A DNA stretch of 64,000 nucleotides from Streptomyces sp. NBC_00162. GTDB lineage: Bacteria; Actinomycetota; Actinomycetes; Streptomycetales; Streptomycetaceae. The translations under genes were made by a program, and so were the position numbers. Each line of letters starts with the position of its first letter. Positions within the stretch are counted from its first letter, which is position 1. The notes under the pieces were generated by a model. That model made no database searches, was not told the origin of the DNA, and saw only the letters and a program-made list of their open reading frames with translations. The stretch is taken from contig NZ_CP102509.1 of NCBI RefSeq assembly GCF_024611995.1, forward strand, positions 8,370,001-8,434,000. Direction: 5' to 3'. Positions 55,158-63,753 of the stretch are shown here, piece after piece.

Positions 55158-55300
55158 CCCGGCTCATGCACGCACACCGACACGCCCGCGACTGTGAACG
55201 GCTCGTCCAACACTCCGAAGCCCTCATCACCTGGGCCGCCATCACCCTCATGACCCGCCGTATCACCCAGAAGAAGAAGCTCAGCGCCTCCACCCTCGTC
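55158..55300 (+). mobile_element. IS5-family transposase C-terminal fragment
   Basis: The plus strand reads [40 protein letters not shown], nearly identical to the fragment at 49545-49755 but on the opposite strand. Upstream sequence (55040-55157) is in broken frames. Confidence 0.7.
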
Positions 55301-55354
55301 AAGGCTGCCTTCGCCCAGCACCTCCGGCCAGGTCGACCGACAGAGCCGATGGGC

Positions 55355-55402
55355 AGAATGAAATTCGGAGGCGGCGAAGGCATATCAGGCGCAGCCGGTT
55401 GA
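55355..55402 (-). mobile_element. Tail-end fragment of an IS5 transposase
   Basis: The minus strand reads NRLRLICLRRLRISF, matching the last residues (SLICLRRLRTSF) of the larger fragment at 55918-56255. The same 40 bases occur as near-identical direct repeats at about 55356-55395 and 55918-55957, bracketing the gene at 55516. Confidence 0.6.
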
Positions 55403-55515
55403 AGCGAGGACCTGTCCGGTCTGCCCCATGCAACTCTGTCTCGCGGCCTGACCCACGACGGCGGGCAGCTTCACAGACTCGCCCGTCCGGCCTAGGCGCC
55501 GTGCATAGTGTGCTC

Positions 55516-55842
55516 ATGGATCGATTCGTGGGTCAGGCCCGCCTCGAATGGTGGGCCAATCACTCGACTTGCCTTGAGATGTACGACATCGACATCACCG
55601 TCACTGTCGACGCGGTCGGCAGGTTGCGGGCAACCGGTCAGCATGCCAACGCCCTCGACACGACCCAGCGCGAGGGCTGGGACTTCCTCATGGAGATGGA
55701 TCCCCACTTCTCCATTGCGTTTCCCGGCGAGGATCGCGGCGGGATCATGGTGCGAGTCGTCGAGGCAGAGAATGGAACCCTCTCGCTCACGGAGGCATCG
55801 GACTGGGACGGCTCCGCGAACGGCACCTTCGACCTCACCTGA
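55516..55842 (+). CDS. Hypothetical protein
   Basis: A 108-residue acidic soluble protein starting MDRFVGQARLEWWANHSTCL, with alternating strands (MYDIDITVTVDAVGRLRATG, HFSIAFPGEDRGGIMVRVVE). ATG 55516 is chosen; the frame extends upstream without a good site. Codon use is normal for the genome. It is bracketed by IS5 fragments on both sides, so it may have arrived with or survived between insertions. Family not recognised. Confidence 0.6.
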   Translation: MDRFVGQARLEWWANHSTCLEMYDIDITVTVDAVGRLRATGQHANALDTTQREGWDFLMEMDPHFSIAFPGEDRGGIMVRVVEAENGTLSLTEASDWDGSANGTFDLT

Positions 55843-55917
55843 GTGCAGCCCCCAAGGGCAGGAACCCGGCTTCGCTACCCTGCTACCGACTCCGGCGTAT
55901 CGCCCTTTACTGATCTT

Positions 55918-56255
55918 TCAGAATGAAGTTCGGAGGCGGCGAAGGCATATGAGGCTGCAGGCCAGTTCGAGCAGGCCCTGGTGCAGATCCGCGCGTCGTT
56001 CGTAGCGGATGCGGAGCTGCTTGAACTGGTGCTGCCAGGCGAAGGCGCGCTCGACGACCCAGCGCACCTTGCCCAGTCCGGAGCCGTGTGCGACGCCGCT
56101 TCGGGCGATCATCGACTTGATGCCACGCTTCCACAGCAGGAGCCGGTACTTGTCGAAGTCGTTGCACCGATCGGCATACAGGCGCCGGGGCTTGCAGCGG
56201 GGGCGTCCTCGCAGGCCCCGAATCGCTGGGACGGCGTCCAATAGCGGCAGCAACT
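55918..56255 (-). mobile_element. IS5-family (IS427-like) transposase, C-terminal half
   Basis: The minus strand reads QLLPLLDAVPAIRGLRGRPR, KPRRLYADRCNDFDKYRLLL, IARSGVAHGSGLGKVRWVVE, RAFAWQHQFKQLRIRYERRA and the stop at 55918. This includes the final catalytic Glu in WVVERAFAW. The N-terminal half and left end are missing; the junction lies near 56255. ADRCNDFDKY departs from the usual ADRGYDHDKY, another sign of decay. Confidence 0.75.
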
Positions 56256-56371
56256 GGGCGGCCTGCCCCGATCGGGTGAACCGTCCGGGGGCTCGCCCGC
56301 ACCTCGCTCGCCCCGCCTTGCCGGACGGATAGCGTTTCATCCTGTCTGTATACAAATGAGGCAGGTGTGGC

Positions 56372-57424
56372 ATGACCCAGGTCCTTGAGTATGAGAGCAA
56401 CGCCATCGTCGAGCTGCTGGGCGTTCTCCCGGCGGACCGCGATGCGGAGTGGCTGAAGAACTCCCTTCAGCAGGCGATCATGGTGGAGATCGCGACCATC
56501 GGTCCGTACGCGAGTGCCCTGTGGTCGATCAAAGAATCGAACACGGCGGTTGCCAAGAACATCCGGGAGATCATCTTCGATGAGATGACCCATATGGGAC
56601 TGGTGTGCAACATGCTCACCACCATCGGAGGGACGCCGGTCCTCGCCGATCCCAAGGTGGTGCCGAAGTACGAGCACGCGCTGCCGGGGGGCGTGCGGCC
56701 CGAACTCATCGTCTTCCTGGAGGGGCTGACCAAGGACTCGGTCGAGATGTTCTCCGAGATCGAGCGCCCGGATCACCCGGTCGCCCAGTTCGGGACCTTC
56801 GCCACCATCGGGGCCTTCTATACCGCGATCGAAGAGGCGTTCGAGGTACACCAGCACCTGATCAGCGGCGACCGGCAGATCGACTTCTCCCTTGAGAGCC
56901 ACGGCCAGGGCAACAAGATCGTTCCACTCGACAGCATCGAGAAGGTGCGAGCCGCGATCGGGATCATCAAGGAGCAGGGCGAGGGCACCTCAGCCTCACC
57001 CGAGAACCCCTTCCCCGGCAAGCCCGGCGAGCTGGCGCACTTCTATGTGTTCCGGGAGATGTTCCGCGGCAAGAAGCTGATCAAGGTGTCGGAGAATCCG
57101 GCCGTCTGGGACTTCAAGGGCGACGATGTCCCGCTGCCTCCGGCCTTCCCCATGGGGCGGGTGCCCGAGGGCGGTTGGGCAAATGGCGGGCTGAACGCGC
57201 CCACGCCCGAGGTTCAGCAGGTGCTCGCAGCGTTCAACACACATTTCAGCGCCATGTTGCGGGCGCTGGAGGCAGCCTGGCTGACGGGTGACTCGGACAT
57301 GCTGTTCCCGGCGATCGGCCACATGGGCGGGATGCGCACCGAGGCGCGGAAGCTCGTTCAGCTGGAGCTGCCCGACGGCAGCGGGAAGACCTACGGGCCG
57401 GAGTTCCTGTACGCCGAGGAGTGA
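56372..57424 (+). CDS. Stand-alone ferritin-like protein (VioB/RebD C-terminal type)
   Basis: A 350-residue protein. Residues 25-230 form a ferritin-like bundle: LQQAIMVEIATIGPYASALW, IIFDEMTHMGLVCNMLTTIG, FYTAIEEAFEVHQHLI. Glu and His residues in VEIAT, DEMTHMG and AIEEAFEVH are candidate di-metal ligands. This is the domain known from the large chromopyrrolate synthases VioB and RebD, where it usually occurs fused; here it is separate and no indole-oxidase gene is near. The C-terminal part has PPAFPMGRVPEGGWAN and LEAAWLTGDSDMLF. No strong ribosome site precedes ATG 56372. An IS5 fragment lies directly upstream. Confidence 0.8.
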   Translation: MTQVLEYESNAIVELLGVLPADRDAEWLKNSLQQAIMVEIATIGPYASALWSIKESNTAVAKNIREIIFDEMTHMGLVCNMLTTIGGTPVLADPKVVPKYEHALPGGVRPELIVFLEGLTKDSVEMFSEIERPDHPVAQFGTFATIGAFYTAIEEAFEVHQHLISGDRQIDFSLESHGQGNKIVPLDSIEKVRAAIGIIKEQGEGTSASPENPFPGKPGELAHFYVFREMFRGKKLIKVSENPAVWDFKGDDVPLPPAFPMGRVPEGGWANGGLNAPTPEVQQVLAAFNTHFSAMLRALEAAWLTGDSDMLFPAIGHMGGMRTEARKLVQLELPDGSGKTYGPEFLYAEE

Positions 57425-57871
57425 GAGGTCGCTTGCTCCCAGTGCTTTGTCGCGGCAGGTGTCGGCGTTGGCGGGGGTGGCGGCGTGCTCCGGTGGCTCG
57501 GAGGAAGCCGCGAGGCGGAGGCTTCCGCTTCGGCGCCTCCGGTGCGGACCGTGGCCGCTGCGAAGGCCACGCATCTGGACCCAGCACTTTCAGCTGCGAC
57601 AGCGAGTCCCAGACGATCGAGTGGGGCGAGGACGTCGGTTAGTGGATCGACGTCACCGCCATCTTCGACTCGACGAGCTGCAGGGGAGTGGCACTGGACC
57701 CGAACAACACCTCCCTGGACTACTTCGGGCGTGCTGAAGGCGTCGGGGAAGGGCACCCGCCGTAGCTCAAGGGCACGTACGTGAAGTGAATAGGGGTTGA
57801 TCGCCAGCAGCTGCCGGGAGTCACGGGCCCATGCCCGCGCCCCCTGGCCTGCCTCGTGTTCGCGACCGGGA
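57425..57871 (+). pseudogene. Decayed lipoprotein gene
   Basis: In frames on the plus strand one can read VSALAGVAACSGGSEEA (a lipobox-like N-terminus near 57455), then SCDSESQTIEWGEDVG, a stop, WIDVTAIFDSTSCRGVALDP and NNTSLDYFGRAEG, then another stop near 57765. Several frameshifts and stops show a dead gene. The intact lipoprotein at 57872-58417 lies convergent to it. Confidence 0.5.
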
Positions 57872-58417
57872 CTACTGCTTGTTCGTCGTCTTGTTCGCCA
57901 GGTCTTCCTGGAAGGGCTTCTCGCATGCGGGCCCGGTGTCGACGGCGATGAAGCTGACCCAGTCCGTCCCATCCACCCGGCCTTGGGGGTGGTGCCACGC
58001 CCTGATGTTCCAGCCGCCCTTGTTGAACGCCTTGTCGACCGACTGCCCCTCCTCGTGGCTCCTGCTCTCCTTCCAGCCCCCGTTGACCAGGGCGGTGACC
58101 GTGGTGTCGTAGGACTTCCTCGAGTCGGTGGCTTTCGCGCCGTCCGCCTGCCATCTGACCGTGCAGGACTTGAGGCCCGGCGGGACGTCGTCCGCGGGCT
58201 GCCTCGCGGTGAACCCGGCCGCCGTGGCGGCGGCTTCTATCTCCTTCCTCACCGCCTCGACGTCCAGGCTGCCGCCCGAACCCGCCTTGGCCGGGGCGGA
58301 GCCGCTGGCTGACGGTGCGTCACCGTCATGTCCCTGAGTCGAATCGCCTTCACTGCCGCACCCCGCGATCAACAGCACTGCACTGGCGGCCGCGGCCGCC
58401 CACCTCACCTTGCGCAC
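57872..58417 (-). CDS. Lipoprotein of unknown function
   Basis: A 181-residue exported lipoprotein. The signal is VRWAAAAASAVLLIAGCGSE, with lipobox LIAGC (Cys20), followed by a Ser/Gly/Ala-rich linker to about residue 50. A globular domain follows (VRKEIEAAATAAGFTARQPA, SCTVRWQADGAKATDSRKSY, GWNIRAWHHPQG, WVSFIAVDTGPACEKPF). Two Cys residues may form a disulfide. GTG 58417 has GGGGGATG upstream. No partner gene is visible. Confidence 0.82.
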   Translation of the reverse strand: MRKVRWAAAAASAVLLIAGCGSEGDSTQGHDGDAPSASGSAPAKAGSGGSLDVEAVRKEIEAAATAAGFTARQPADDVPPGLKSCTVRWQADGAKATDSRKSYDTTVTALVNGGWKESRSHEEGQSVDKAFNKGGWNIRAWHHPQGRVDGTDWVSFIAVDTGPACEKPFQEDLANKTTNKQ

Positions 58418-58681
58418 GATGACGCATCCCCCTTTACGCCCGCGGACCCGTGCCCGCGATCAAGGCAGCAGTCTGCCACCGGCGCACGCCGGCGCGAACT
58501 GTGTTCGCTCACCGCCCGGATGGCGGTGCGGCCGCGGCCCGTCAGGGCGGCGGAAGCTCCTGTGCGGCCGGGGAGCTCGGCCAGGCTCGGCGGGTGGCGG
58601 CCAGGACCACTCCCAGACGGTATTGCCGACGGGGTCCGGCAGAATCACGGCTGGCGTGCGGCCTCCATCTGATCGGCCTGG
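58418..58681. other. Short gene-free gap
   Basis: Interval between the lipoprotein start and the 3' end of the GNAT gene; no hairpin or gene could be supported. Confidence 0.4.
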
Positions 58682-59269
58682 TCAGCCGCTGAGCTGGCTG
58701 ACGGTCGCCGCGACGGGGATCGGGATTTCGAAGTGGACCGTCCCGTAGCCGCCGTGTTCGCCCGTAGCGCGGGCGTCGCAGACCTCATCGGCGATGCTGC
58801 GCCAGAAGGCCTCAGCGCCCGGGATGTCGACGTTCGTGTGCAGGTAGATCGTGTCGTAGCCGGGGACGCCGGCGGCGAACTCGCAGGCCGTCCTGACCAT
58901 GGCGCGCGCCAGCCCGTGCCTGCGGTGGTCCGGGCGTACGTACACCCGCAGGAGCTGCGCCGTGCGGCCCGAGGGGTAGCGCTCGGCGAGCCAGCGCGGG
59001 TGCGGGGGGTGTGCAGGGCCCCGGGAGTTCAGCGCGGTGGTGCCGACCACTTCTTCGCCCAGGGCGGCCACGACGAGGGTGTGGCGTGGGTGCGCGAGGT
59101 AGGTGCTGTCGATGTCGACGACGTCGTCGTGCCACTGGGGTACGTACCCGTAGTCGAACTCCCGGTAGAACGTGTCGAGCATGACGCTCCGCGCGCCGTG
59201 TGTGTCTTCGGGCCTGGCGTGCCGTACCACGTACGGCCCGGTCTCCTGGCCCTGCGTCAGGTCTCTCAT
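58682..59269 (-). CDS. GNAT family N-acetyltransferase
   Basis: A protein of about 195 residues. GNAT motifs: YVVRHARPEDTHGARSVML at the start, HTLVVAALGEEVVGTTAL (strand 4), then the acetyl-CoA loop LLRVYVRPDHRRHGLARAMV (pattern R-x-x-G/A, near residue 115) and YDTIYLHTNVDIPGAEAFWR. It transfers an acetyl group from acetyl-CoA to an unknown amine. I chose ATG 59269; an in-frame ATG at 59293 is possible. It is divergent from the Zur-box operon, so it may share control. Confidence 0.88.
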   Translation of the reverse strand: MRDLTQGQETGPYVVRHARPEDTHGARSVMLDTFYREFDYGYVPQWHDDVVDIDSTYLAHPRHTLVVAALGEEVVGTTALNSRGPAHPPHPRWLAERYPSGRTAQLLRVYVRPDHRRHGLARAMVRTACEFAAGVPGYDTIYLHTNVDIPGAEAFWRSIADEVCDARATGEHGGYGTVHFEIPIPVAATVSQLSG

Positions 59270-59340
59270 GGCTCGGTGGCTCCCTTCCAGCACTCCGGTC
59301 TCGTGAGCGGCAGGCTACCGGAAATCCGCTCTATTGGAAA

Positions 59341-59355
59341 TGAAAACGATTTCGG
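59341..59355. promoter_or_regulatory. Zur-box-like palindrome
   Basis: TGAAAACGATTTCGG at 59341-59355 matches the left half and centre of the actinobacterial Zur pattern TGAAAATGATTTTCA (about 11 of 15). The wider AT-rich GGAAATGAAAACGATTTC also has GAAAT/ATTTC arms. It lies about 100 bases before the ATP-grasp start and 70 from the GNAT start. Confidence 0.55.
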
Positions 59356-59452
59356 GTAACTTCCTCCTCGTTCGATGCGGACGCCTCCCGTCACGCGGTC
59401 CGCGCCGCAGCCATACCCCCACGTCCTGACGGCATTTTTGAGAGGAAGTCCC

Positions 59453-60749
59453 TTGGCGCATCTGCTGGTTGTCGAGAGCTGGGTGGGGTCGATGAGCAGG
59501 CTGCTGCCCAGGGCGATCGGGGAGGGCGGGCACGAGTTCACCTTCGTCACCCGGGACCTGCACCACTACCTGCGGGGCGCCGGGTCCGCCGGCCCGCACC
59601 CGTTGCTGGCCGCGCGCAACATCATCACCGCGGACACCAACGACATGGATGAGCTGCTGCCCCACCTGGAACGCCTGCACGCGGTGCTCGCCTTCGACGG
59701 GGTCGTCTCCTCCTGCGATTACTACCTGCCGGCCGTGGCCCGGATCGCCGACCGGCTGGGCCTGCCCGGTCCGACCGTCGAAGCCATCGAGGGAGCCTGC
59801 CGCAAAGACCTGACCCGCCGGGTACTGGCCGAGGCCGGGGTGCCGGGCCCCCGCTTCGCGCACTGTGCCGACACGGCGCAGGCCGCGGCCGCCGCCCGGG
59901 AGATCGGCTATCCCCTTGTGGTCAAGCCCGTGGACCTGTGCGCCGGCATGCTGGTCCGCGAGGTCCGCGACGAGCGGGAGCTGGAACTCGCCTGCCGGGC
60001 GCTGGCCGAGTTCCCGGTCAACGCGCGCGGGCAGGACCGTACGCCGTCCGTCCTCGTCGAAGAACTGCTCACCGGTCCCGAGGTCAGCGTCGAGACCGTC
60101 TCCTTCGGCGGTGTCACGGGCGTGGTCGGTGTCACGGACAAGAGCATCGGCGGAGCGCCCGCTTTCATCGAGACCGGTCACATGTTCCCGGCGGGCATCG
60201 CACCGGAGTCGGAGGGGGAGCGGTCGACACGGCTGTGGCCGCCGTGAAAGCCCTCGGTTTGGACCGCGTGGTCTGCCACACCGAGATCAAACTGACGCCA
60301 GAGGTCCCAAGGTGGTCGAGGTCAACCCCCGGCCCGCCGGTAACCGGATCACCGAACTCGTCCGGCACGTGACGGGCATCGACCTGGCCGCCGCCTGCGT
60401 GGACGTCGCCCTCGGCCGCACGCCCGACCTCACGCCGCGCCCGACCGGCGTGCACAGCGCCGCCATCGCCTTTCTGCTCCCCGACACCACCGGCACCCTC
60501 ACCGGCATCCAGGGTGCCGACGAGGTCCGAGCGCAGCCTGGGGTACTGGAATTCACCCTCGCCGAGCCCGGCCGCGCCGTACGTGCCGCGACCAGCAACA
60601 ACGAGTACCTCGGCCACATCATGACCGCCGACACCCGGGGATGCGGGGCCCGCGAGGCCGCCGAGCGGCTCATCGCGCACCTGCACCCCACGTATGAGGA
60701 GGGTTCGGCTGAAGAGTGTTCGGCCGAGCCGTCGGCGGTGCCCGCATGA
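59453..60749 (+). pseudogene. ATP-grasp ligase, two frameshifts
   Basis: TTG 59453, with GAGAGGAAG upstream, starts AHLLVVESWVGSMSRLLPRA, the N-terminal domain of a carboxylate-amine ligase. VEAIEGACRKDLTRRVLAEA, GYPLVVKPVDLCAGMLVREV (ATP-binding Lys) and VLVEELLTGPEVSVETVSFG follow. Breaks at a G run (60214-60218) and near 60301-60308 separate the catalytic end: HTEIKLTPE, then VVEVNPRPAGNRITELVRHV with the Mg-binding Glu/Asn. Repaired length about 430 residues. It would join an amino acid to another amine with ATP. First gene of a Zur-box operon; its TGA overlaps the next ATG. The breaks may be sequencing errors. Confidence 0.82.
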
Positions 60750-61579
60750 CCGCGCCCACCCTGCACGAGCCCGCCGTGCGCACCATCGACCAGCTCATCG
60801 AGGCGGTCTGCACCGGGAGTTACGGACCCGACCCCGCCCAGGAACGCATCGCGCTCGCCTTCACCACCGCCCAGGCGGTCCGGCACGCAGGCCGCAGCAG
60901 CGGATACCGCAACGAGGTGCTCAGCCTGCGCCTGGACGCGGCCGTCGGATCCTGCGCCGTGGAGCCGGGCGCCCTGCCCGCGGCGGCACTCGACGACTGC
61001 GTCGGAGCCTCGGTCGCCGAGCTCCTCGCTCACCCGATGCTTCCCGTGCGGGTCGCCGCGCTCGACGCGTACCTGAGCCGGGTACGCCCCCACACTCCCG
61101 ATCACGGCGCCCGCCCATACGCCCTGCCGGCCGGCAGCTCCCTGCACAGGTCCAGAGCCCGCGCTCGCGCCGTGGTCGATCTGCTGCCGGTGACCGGGAT
61201 CCGCCGGGTCCTCGTCATCGGAGTGGTCAACTCCCTGCTGGAACAGCTGCGCGAGCGCGGCGCCGGTTATGTGCCCTGCGACCTCAAGGGCGGCACCACC
61301 GAGTGGGGCGAGCCCGTACGGACCGATGCCCTCGCGGAGCTGGAGCACTGCGACGCGGTCCTCGCCTCCGGCATGACCCTCGGGAACGGAACCTTCCAGC
61401 CGCTGCTCGACCATGCCGGAGCCACCGGCAAGCCCCTGGTCATGTTCGCCCAGACCGGCAGCGCGGTCCTCCCACGCTTCCTGGGCGCCGGGGTCAGTGC
61501 CGTGTCCGCCGAGCCCTACCCCTTCTTCTGGCTCGACGGCGGTCCCGGAGTCATCCACCGCTACGGAGGCACCCGGTGA
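60746..61579 (+). CDS. DUF364-type Rossmann protein (putative heavy-metal chelation domain)
   Basis: A 277-residue protein. The N-terminal domain (PAVRTIDQLIEAVCTGSYGP, residues 6-100) resembles DUF4213. The C-terminal DUF364 domain has RRVLVIGVVNSLLEQLRERG, CDAVLASGMTLGNGTFQPLL and GKPLVMFAQTGSAVLPRFLG, a Rossmann-like fold often found near metal-uptake genes. The catalytic function is unknown; an enzyme acting on a PLP or amino-acid intermediate is possible. ATG 60746 overlaps the previous stop (ATGA), and its own stop overlaps the next GTG, placing it firmly in the operon. Confidence 0.82.
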   Translation: MTAPTLHEPAVRTIDQLIEAVCTGSYGPDPAQERIALAFTTAQAVRHAGRSSGYRNEVLSLRLDAAVGSCAVEPGALPAAALDDCVGASVAELLAHPMLPVRVAALDAYLSRVRPHTPDHGARPYALPAGSSLHRSRARARAVVDLLPVTGIRRVLVIGVVNSLLEQLRERGAGYVPCDLKGGTTEWGEPVRTDALAELEHCDAVLASGMTLGNGTFQPLLDHAGATGKPLVMFAQTGSAVLPRFLGAGVSAVSAEPYPFFWLDGGPGVIHRYGGTR

Positions 61580-62697
61580 CCGTCGCACCCCCGCTGTACC
61601 GCCCCCCGGCTCACAGCACGAACCCGGAGCTGCTGACGCTGGTCGGCCGCACCCCGCTCGCCCGGATCCGTACGGAACTGCCCTACGCCCACCCGGGCTT
61701 CTGGGCCAAGCTCGAGTGCCTCGGAGCCGGTGGGATGAAGGCGCGGTCCGCCGTGTCCATGCTGCGCGGTGCTCGGCAGCGCGGCGAACTCCGCCCGGGC
61801 GCCACCGTGGTCGAATCCACCTCCGGAACCTTGGGGATCGGCCTCGCCTTCGCGGGACAGGCTCTCGGACATCCCGTCGTTCTCGTCGGCGATCGCGAAC
61901 TCGAACCGTCCATGCGGCAGTTGCTCCGCACCTACGGCGCACAGCTGGAGCTGGTGGAGCGGCCCGCCCCCGAGGGCGGCTGGCAGGCCGCCCGTATCGC
62001 CCGGCTCCGCGAGGTCCTGACCCGGATCCCGGATGCCTACTGGCCCGACCAGTACAACAACCCCGACAACGCGGCCGGTTACCTCTCCATGGCCGCCGAA
62101 CTCTGCGGGCAGCTCGACCACCTGGACGTACTCGTGTGCAGCGTCGGCACCGGCGGCCACAGCGCCGGGCTCATCGGCCCGCTGCGCCGCCGCTGGCCGC
62201 GCCTGAAGGTGATCGGCGTCGACTCCGTCGGCTCCGCCATCTTCGGGCAGCCCGCCCGCCCCCGCCTGATGCGCGGGCTCGGCAGCAGCATCCACCCGCG
62301 CAACGTAGCCCACCATGCCTTCGACGAGGTCCACTGGGTGGGCCCGGCCGAAGCCGTTGACGCCTGCCGCCGGCTCGCCCGTACCAGCTTCGTCAGCGGC
62401 GGCTGGAGCACCGGAGCCGTCGCCCTGGTCTCCGCCTGGGCCGCCAGGGTCGAGGCCGGGGCGGTCGTGGCGACCGTGTTCCCCGACGGTCCCCACCGTT
62501 ACCTCGGCACCGTCTACGACGACGACTTCTGCCACGCACACGGCCTCGACCGGGCCGAACTCGCCCTCCGCCCCCTGGAGATCGCGCACCCGCACGCGAC
62601 CGAGGCCATCGGCTGGACCCGCTGCCGCACGGTCGTCGGCCCGCGCGCAACCGCTCGGCCGCACCTGCCCGCGCCGACGCGGGGAGGTGGCGCATGA
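61576..62697 (+). CDS. PLP-dependent cysteine-synthase-like enzyme (SbnA-like)
   Basis: A 373-residue fold-type II PLP enzyme. LTLVGRTPLARIRTELPYA is the start typical of cysteine synthases. AKLECLGAGGMKARSAVSML carries the Schiff-base Lys in GGMKAR (usual SVKDR). VVESTSGTLGIGLAFAGQAL is the substrate loop (usual TSGNTG) and VCSVGTGGHSAGL the phosphate-binding loop. The pattern fits enzymes such as SbnA that make 2,3-diaminopropionate precursors from phosphoserine. The long C-terminus (EIAHPHATEAIGWTRC) is extra. GTG 61576 overlaps the previous stop; its TGA overlaps the next ATG. Confidence 0.88.
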   Translation: MTVAPPLYRPPAHSTNPELLTLVGRTPLARIRTELPYAHPGFWAKLECLGAGGMKARSAVSMLRGARQRGELRPGATVVESTSGTLGIGLAFAGQALGHPVVLVGDRELEPSMRQLLRTYGAQLELVERPAPEGGWQAARIARLREVLTRIPDAYWPDQYNNPDNAAGYLSMAAELCGQLDHLDVLVCSVGTGGHSAGLIGPLRRRWPRLKVIGVDSVGSAIFGQPARPRLMRGLGSSIHPRNVAHHAFDEVHWVGPAEAVDACRRLARTSFVSGGWSTGAVALVSAWAARVEAGAVVATVFPDGPHRYLGTVYDDDFCHAHGLDRAELALRPLEIAHPHATEAIGWTRCRTVVGPRATARPHLPAPTRGGGA

Positions 62698-63753
62698 GAC
62701 TCACCTGGCACACCACCGAGCTGGAACTGGCTGAGCCGCTGCGCATCTCCCGCTCGGTGATGGCCTGCCGCGACGCGGTCTGGGTCGCGCTCGAGCATGG
62801 CGGCCTGACCGGCTGGGGCGAGGTGGTCAGTAGTGACTACCTCGGCCTGCCCACCGCTCGCATCGTCCGGCACCTCACCATGGCGCGCCCCGCCGTCGAA
62901 CACCTTCCCGACCCCGAGACCGCGTGGGACGAACACGTGGCCGACTCGCTGGTCGGCTTGCCGGAAGCTGCCGGCCGGTGTGCTCGCCGGGATGGAGGCG
63001 GCCCTGCTCGACCTGGTCGGCAAGCGGGCGGGCCGGCCAGCCCACCAGCTCCTGGGTACGCACTCCGCACCGGCCGCGCAGACGGCCCGCACGATCGGCA
63101 TCGTGCCGCCCGTACCGGCGGCCGCACAGGCGGCCCGCCTCGCGCTGAGCGGATTCACCGTCATCAAGATCAAGGCCGGATCGCCCGATCCGGAGGAGGA
63201 CCTGGCCCGGGTGAGGGCGGTGCAGGTCGGAGCTCCCGGGGTGAGTCTGCTGCTCGATCCCAACGGGGCCTGGACCGAACGCCAGACGATCGACCTGCTG
63301 CCGCGCTTCGCCGAGTTCGGCGTCACCGCCGTGGAGCAGCCGATCGCGCCGGGCAGCCCCGACGCCCTGGCCCGCGTGGCCAAGGAGTCACCGGTACCCG
63401 TCATCGCCGACGAGGACGCCGTCTCCTGCGAGGACGCCGTCGCCCTCGCCGGACGGGTCCACGGAGTCAACGTCAAGCTCGCCAAGTGCGGCGGTGTACG
63501 GGCCGCCCTGCGCATCCACGACGCACTGCGCGGCAGCGGCACCGACCTCATGCTCGGCTGCCTCACCGCCAGCTCGCTCGGCATCGCACCCGCCGTGCAC
63601 CTCGCCGACCGGGCTCGCTGGGTGGACCTCGACGGGCACTTGCTGCTCGCCGACGACCCCTGGACCGGCATCGGCGGCACGGACGGCACCGTACGGGCCG
63701 CTGACCGGGCCGGACTGGGAGTCCGGCGCACCCACATGGCGGTCGTCAGGTGA
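62694..63753 (+). pseudogene. Enolase-superfamily epimerase (dipeptide-epimerase-like), one frameshift
   Basis: ATG 62694 starts RLTWHTTELELAEPLRISRS, the capping domain of muconate-lactonising/dipeptide epimerases. Near 62961-62975 the frame slips by one base and continues AGVLAGMEAALLDLVGKRAG. The barrel residues are all present: the Lys-x-Lys acid/base pair in GFTVIKIKAGS, metal ligands in LLLDPNGAW, VEQPI and VIADEDA, and the second Lys in VNVKLAKCGG. Repaired length about 352 residues. It would invert an alpha-carbon in an amino acid or dipeptide. The start overlaps the PLP gene and the stop overlaps the MFS gene. Confidence 0.85.

Noticed and set aside
59341..59355. Interpretation as an iron (DmdR/IdeR) box
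   Set aside because: The TTAGGTTAGGCTAACC-type pattern is absent; the TGAAAA-centre-ATTT layout fits Zur better, although the right half is imperfect.
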